Part shown: piece after piece, positions 60,668-64,000 of the stretch | How positions within the stretch are numbered: position 1 is the first letter of the stretch | How the letters are laid out: every line of letters starts with the position of its first letter | Assembly: GCF_020510625.1 (NCBI RefSeq) | Contig: NZ_CP075191.1 | Span: 472,001-536,000, forward strand | Length of the DNA: 64,000 bases | Origin: Ferribacterium limneticum | GTDB taxonomy: Bacteria; Pseudomonadota; Gammaproteobacteria; Burkholderiales; Rhodocyclaceae | Reading direction: 5' to 3' | Position numbers and translations under genes: made by a program | The notes under the pieces: generated by a model | The model's input: only the letters and a program-made list of their open reading frames with translations | Told to the model about the DNA's origin: nothing | The model's database searches: none

Positions 60668-62625
60668 ACTCGAGGTCGGCTGGCCAGTTCTTTGAGTTCC
60701 GAGGTAACCGACTGGATAAGCTCATCCCACCTGCCCAGCGAGGACTGGCGGAAAATCCGGGCGGACGGGTACCACGGGCTGTCGCTTCGTTCCAGCAACC
60801 AGCGCCAGCAGGTGTTGAAGCGGTTCAAGACCCAGACCGGTTTTCCCAGGGCCCCGGCCAAATGGACGATGGACGTATCCACGGCAATCACGAGATCGAG
60901 GTTGGCTACCAGGGCCGCGGTATCGGCAAAGTCGTGCAATTCGTCGGTCCAGTCGATAACAGCCTCCCGGCGCGGGTGAGAACGGAGTTGCTGTACCGCT
61001 CCGTCACCTTTTTGCAGACTGATGAAGTCAATCTCCGGCAGATCGAGGAGCGGCATCAGCATCTCGAAAGGCATGCTGCGAACGCGATCGACACGATTGG
61101 CTGAATGCTGGTGCTTGCGTGGATCTCCCGACCAGGCCAGTCCGACCCTGAGTTTATCCGAGTCACCCAGGCGTTTTTTCCAGAGCGTTTGCAATTCGCG
61201 ATCAGCCGACAAATACGGAACCTCCGCCGGGATTGAAGAGAGTTCCGTCCGGAACGCGTGCGGCAGGCTCATCATGGCGCAGTGCGCGTCGAATTCGGGC
61301 AAAGGCTCGTCTTCAGCAATGATCTGAACCTGATAGGGCAGGCTGCTCAGCAATTTCTTCAGAGGCGGCTGGACGAGCAGGACTACCTTGGCCCCGGTTT
61401 CTGCCAGCAGTTTTGCATAACGGCAAAACTGGAGCGTGTCGCCGAGCCCTTGCTCCCAGTAAACCAGGAGATTTTTTTCTCGAATATCGAAATTGCCAAG
61501 CCATTCGGGTTGGTCGTAATTGCGGTTCGATAGCAGCGAGTTTTTTTGTTTCTTTCGCCATTCGAATTTCTCCCAGCCAATATCGAGGCGACCGGCCAGG
61601 AGGTTGGCCAGTCCCGCGTTCCAGTGCGCATCGGCAAAATCGGGATCCAGGTTGATTGCGTGATTCAGCGCCCCGAGCGCAGGCTCGAGACAGTTCTGGT
61701 CGAGCAAGGCGATGGCACGGTTATTGATGGCCAGCGGGGAATCGGGTTCGATTGCCAGCGCCTTGTCGAATGCATCCACGGCTTCGCTGGTGCGATAAAG
61801 GTTCCGTCTGACTGTTCCCAGGTCAATCAGGCACTCGCTGTCCTTGGGGTCGATAGCAGCAAGCCTTTCGAGCGTGGTGCAGGCTTCCTCAAGCATGTTC
61901 AATCGGATGAACAGTTTCGCCAGAGCCTTGTAGGCCGAACCTTGCCCGGGTGCCAGCGCCGTTGCTGTTCGATAGGAGGCCAGGGCTTCTTCAAAGCGCT
62001 CCTGGTCGGCCAAAGCATTGCCCAGATAGACGTGGGCGTCGATCAGTTTTGGGTTGATGGCCAGTGCCTTGCGAAGGCTGGCGATGGCATCAAGGGGGCG
62101 GGCGAGCTCTCTGAGCACCGCACCTCGATTGCAGTAGCCAATCGCATAGGCTGAATTTAGCGAAATGGCCTGTTCAAAGCTGCTCAGCGCCTCTTCCGGG
62201 CGGCCCAATTCCCTCTGCGTCAGGCCCAGATTGTTGAAGGCAGCAGAATGTTTTTTGTCGGCGGCGATCGCCCGTTCAAAGGTGAGTAAAGCCAGATCCA
62301 GCTTGCCGGTAGAGCGATAGGCACCGCCCAGCGTGTTCAACAGATCGGCATTCGCCGTGCTCAAGTCAGCGGCGGAGGCCAGCAGGCAAATCGCCCCTTC
62401 CATGTCACCAAGCTGCATCCTGCAATATCCGGCCATGTGGAGGATGTCAGCATCAGGTGGCGAAGCACTCATGGCCGATAGATAAAGACGATCGGCTTCT
62501 TCGAGTTGGCCGGCTCGGTGGAGTCGAATCGCCTCGTCAACAGTGGAATTGTTTTGCATGACCTGAGAGTCCAGATGGATTTGTTCTAGCGGAAAGAAAC
62601 TTGGCCCTGTTTCTAACATGTTCAC
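60661..62625 (-). CDS. TPR protein fused to glycosyltransferase family 9-like domain
   Basis: The 654-residue protein has about nine TPR repeats (residues about 25-345; for example ADILHMAGYCRMQLGDMEGA, AFNNLGLTQRELGRPEEALS, AIGYCNRGAVLREL). The C-terminal domain has LVYWEQGLGDTLQFCRYAKL, RVGLAWSGDPRKHQHSANR and VIAVDTSIVHLAGALGKPVW, as in GT9/heptosyltransferase-like O-GlcNAc-type proteins, and a final SPWYPSARIFRQ. It may glycosylate proteins or surface sugars recruited by the TPRs. It is encoded opposite the efflux genes. The ATG at 62625 is used; another lies 22 codons in. Confidence 0.87.
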   Translation of the reverse strand: MNMLETGPSFFPLEQIHLDSQVMQNNSTVDEAIRLHRAGQLEEADRLYLSAMSASPPDADILHMAGYCRMQLGDMEGAICLLASAADLSTANADLLNTLGGAYRSTGKLDLALLTFERAIAADKKHSAAFNNLGLTQRELGRPEEALSSFEQAISLNSAYAIGYCNRGAVLRELARPLDAIASLRKALAINPKLIDAHVYLGNALADQERFEEALASYRTATALAPGQGSAYKALAKLFIRLNMLEEACTTLERLAAIDPKDSECLIDLGTVRRNLYRTSEAVDAFDKALAIEPDSPLAINNRAIALLDQNCLEPALGALNHAINLDPDFADAHWNAGLANLLAGRLDIGWEKFEWRKKQKNSLLSNRNYDQPEWLGNFDIREKNLLVYWEQGLGDTLQFCRYAKLLAETGAKVVLLVQPPLKKLLSSLPYQVQIIAEDEPLPEFDAHCAMMSLPHAFRTELSSIPAEVPYLSADRELQTLWKKRLGDSDKLRVGLAWSGDPRKHQHSANRVDRVRSMPFEMLMPLLDLPEIDFISLQKGDGAVQQLRSHPRREAVIDWTDELHDFADTAALVANLDLVIAVDTSIVHLAGALGKPVWVLNRFNTCWRWLLERSDSPWYPSARIFRQSSLGRWDELIQSVTSELKELASRPRVQ

Positions 62626-62694
62626 TGCAACATTTTTGTTACATCGGATAGCCGAATTGCCGGCTTTTATCTATTTCGGCTAGTGTACAAATCG

Positions 62695-62763
62695 CTCGTC
62701 TTCACCTACGTCGACGACCTGATTGTCGCCGTCCGGACCAGGCTGGCTGCGGGGCGACACTGA
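62695..62763 (+). pseudogene. Relic of an RND transporter C-terminus
   Basis: The plus-strand frame reads LVFTYVDDLIVAVRTRLAAG and ends at a TGA (62761-62763). It matches the end of the RND gene (VVFTYVDDLITWVRR) with diverged bases. It is the only coding trace in the 274-base gap 62626-62899. Confidence 0.65.
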
Positions 62764-62899
62764 AGATTGCCGCCCGGGTGATGGCTGCCCGGCCTGATAT
62801 TGGTGATAATCGGGCGCAAATATCTTGCGCTTGAATCCTGCTCAGCTAGCCGGGCCCTCTGGGTCGGCCTGACAGAAGCGATGACCGACAGGACCCCCG

Positions 62900-64000
62900 G
62901 TGGCTGAATTTACCCCTGCAATGAACGAAAGATCTTCTCTCCGGACCCGTTTCTGGCTGGTCCTGATCGCTTGCCTGGCATTTATCTGGCTGATGACTTT
63001 CTATGAACTGGATCGTCGCCAGGTGGGCGATTTACGTGATGTCGAGCACTCGACCGAGTTCCAGGCGCAGGCCTTCGCCGAAAACACCCTGTCCCTGGTC
63101 AAGCGCCTGAATGAAATCCTGCTCGATCTGCGGACCCGCTGGGATGGCGACCCCGGCAGTTTTGCCTCGGCCGTCCAGCGTCGCCAGGATTACATGGCGG
63201 ATATTGCCTTTCAGGTAGCGGTGATCGACGAGCATGGCTGGCTGGCCTATTCCAATCTCGGCGCCCCGAAGGAACGGCTCGATCTCAGCCAGCGCGAACA
63301 TTTCCGGGTTCATCTCGATCGCCGTGACCGCTTGTTCATCAGCAAGCCGCTGAAGGGCAAGGTTTCCGGCAAATGGTCGATCCAGTTCACCCGGCCGATC
63401 ATCACCAAGGACGGTTTCAAGGGGGTGCTGGTCGTTTCGGTCAGCCCGGACAGCTTCGCCGCATTCCGCGAGAAACTGGCGCCGGATGCCGTGATCACGA
63501 TCGTCGCCGACAGTGGCGAGATCATGGCTCGCCACCCGGGCAACGATGCGGCCATGGGCAAGCAGCTCAGCGGAACGCCGTACCTGCAGCCGCTGGCACC
63601 GCTCTCCGGCAACTTTACCCGCCGGGCGCAAATTGACGGGGTTGAACGCATCTATGGTTTTTACCGCATGCCGGAATACGGGCTGAGCTTTGTCGTCGGT
63701 CATTCCGTTGACAGCATCCTGGCGCCCTATCGCACGCACCGGCTGTTCATTATTGCCATCGCGACCGGGATCAGCCTGGCCATTGTCGTTTTGTTCCAGC
63801 TCCTCTTCCGGGCCCTGGCATTGCGGGCTGACATGGAAAAGCGCCTGCAGGACAGCCAGGCCATGCTGCGCTCGGCGGTCGATACCATCGGCGAGGCTTT
63901 CGTTATCTACGACCAGAACGACCGGCTGGCCTACTGCAACGAGCAGTATCGAGCCTATTACCCGAGTTCGGCGGATCTGCTGGTGCCCGGCAAATCGTTC
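62900..64000 (+). CDS. PAS/CACHE-domain sensor protein (3' end outside window)
   Basis: The frame is open to the window end. From the GTG at 62900 (AGGA 6 bases upstream) the protein begins with a membrane helix (FWLVLIACLAFIWLMTF). A periplasmic dCACHE-like sensor follows, with YMADIAFQVAVIDEHGWLA, LSQREHFRVHLDRR and FTRPIITKDGFKGVLVVSVS. A second helix (LFIIAIATGISLAIVVLF) is followed by a PAS domain (AVDTIGEAFVIYDQNDRLAY, NEQYRAYYP). The output domain, probably a GGDEF/EAL or histidine kinase, lies beyond the edge. An ATG at 62921 is an alternative start. Confidence 0.88.
   Translation, partial: MAEFTPAMNERSSLRTRFWLVLIACLAFIWLMTFYELDRRQVGDLRDVEHSTEFQAQAFAENTLSLVKRLNEILLDLRTRWDGDPGSFASAVQRRQDYMADIAFQVAVIDEHGWLAYSNLGAPKERLDLSQREHFRVHLDRRDRLFISKPLKGKVSGKWSIQFTRPIITKDGFKGVLVVSVSPDSFAAFREKLAPDAVITIVADSGEIMARHPGNDAAMGKQLSGTPYLQPLAPLSGNFTRRAQIDGVERIYGFYRMPEYGLSFVVGHSVDSILAPYRTHRLFIIAIATGISLAIVVLFQLLFRALALRADMEKRLQDSQAMLRSAVDTIGEAFVIYDQNDRLAYCNEQYRAYYPSSADLLVPGKSF

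Noticed and set aside
62764..62899. Riboswitch (c-di-GMP type) before the PAS sensor gene
   Set aside because: GC-rich complementary segments are present (GCCCGGG/GCCCGG), but the conserved GEMM core bases are not seen.

Overview
Organism: the gene families and the high-GC, overlapping operon style point to a betaproteobacterium, most likely Rhodocyclales (Dechloromonas/Azonexus-like). This is inference from content: a PEP-CTERM surface protein, IorAB, a pyruvate dehydrogenase operon whose E3 carries its own lipoyl domain, PPK2, norEF and an EPS-type RfaH system. Both window edges cut genes: a sensor kinase at the left and a PAS sensor protein at the right. || Layout: (1) 1-1513, a sensor histidine kinase and tRNA-Phe. 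(2) 1541-5432, mobile-DNA debris beside the tRNA: a tyrosine integrase gene split by a complete IS66-family element with a perfect 8-bp target duplication, a second truncated inverted IS66 end, and half of an IS630 transposase. (3) 5508-29337, a minus-strand surface-polysaccharide (O-antigen/EPS) operon of about 24 kb: nonulosonic-acid synthesis and activation, glycosyltransferases, methyltransferases, an acyltransferase, Wzy- and Wzx-like membrane proteins, an initiating sugar-phosphate transferase and a WbpM-type dehydratase. (4) 29372-30697, the operon leader: remains of ugd and of an EPS-associated MarR regulator, an exact RfaH-recruiting ops element and an rfaH gene. (5) 30787-33226, an insertion-sequence graveyard (IS3, IS5, IS630 fragments). 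(6) 33364-64000, chromosomal housekeeping and respiratory genes: sixA, ppk2, a hotdog thioesterase, phoX plus a PEP-CTERM protein, aceEF-lpdA, norEF, iorAB, folD-purE-[ORF6N]-purK-tsaC, phhB, tRNA-Ala-like, a CBS protein, a CoA-transferase, an RND efflux pair and a TPR-glycosyltransferase fusion. || How the genes work together: RfaH loaded at ops should let RNA polymerase read through the long polysaccharide operon. The operon appears to make GDP-GlcNAc (PtmE), dehydrate it (LegB), hydrolyse and epimerise it (LegG/NeuC), condense it with PEP (NeuB) and activate the nonulosonic acid with CMP (NeuA). The aminotransferase and N-acetyltransferase of the legionaminic pathway are absent and a short-chain reductase is present, so the product may be a 7-hydroxy, 9-deoxy nonulosonic acid rather than legionaminic acid. 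The sugar is then assembled on undecaprenyl phosphate, decorated by methyl and acyl groups, flipped and polymerised. || Most notable: the nonstandard nonulosonate gene set; the ops/RfaH leader apparently inherited from an older EPS locus; two halves of one IS630 gene in opposite orientation at the two ends of the polysaccharide block, which suggests a 28-kb inversion; a palindromic repeat absorbed in frame into lpdA; and a tRNA-Ala-like gene lacking one acceptor-stem base. No CRISPR array, rRNA or replication origin was seen.
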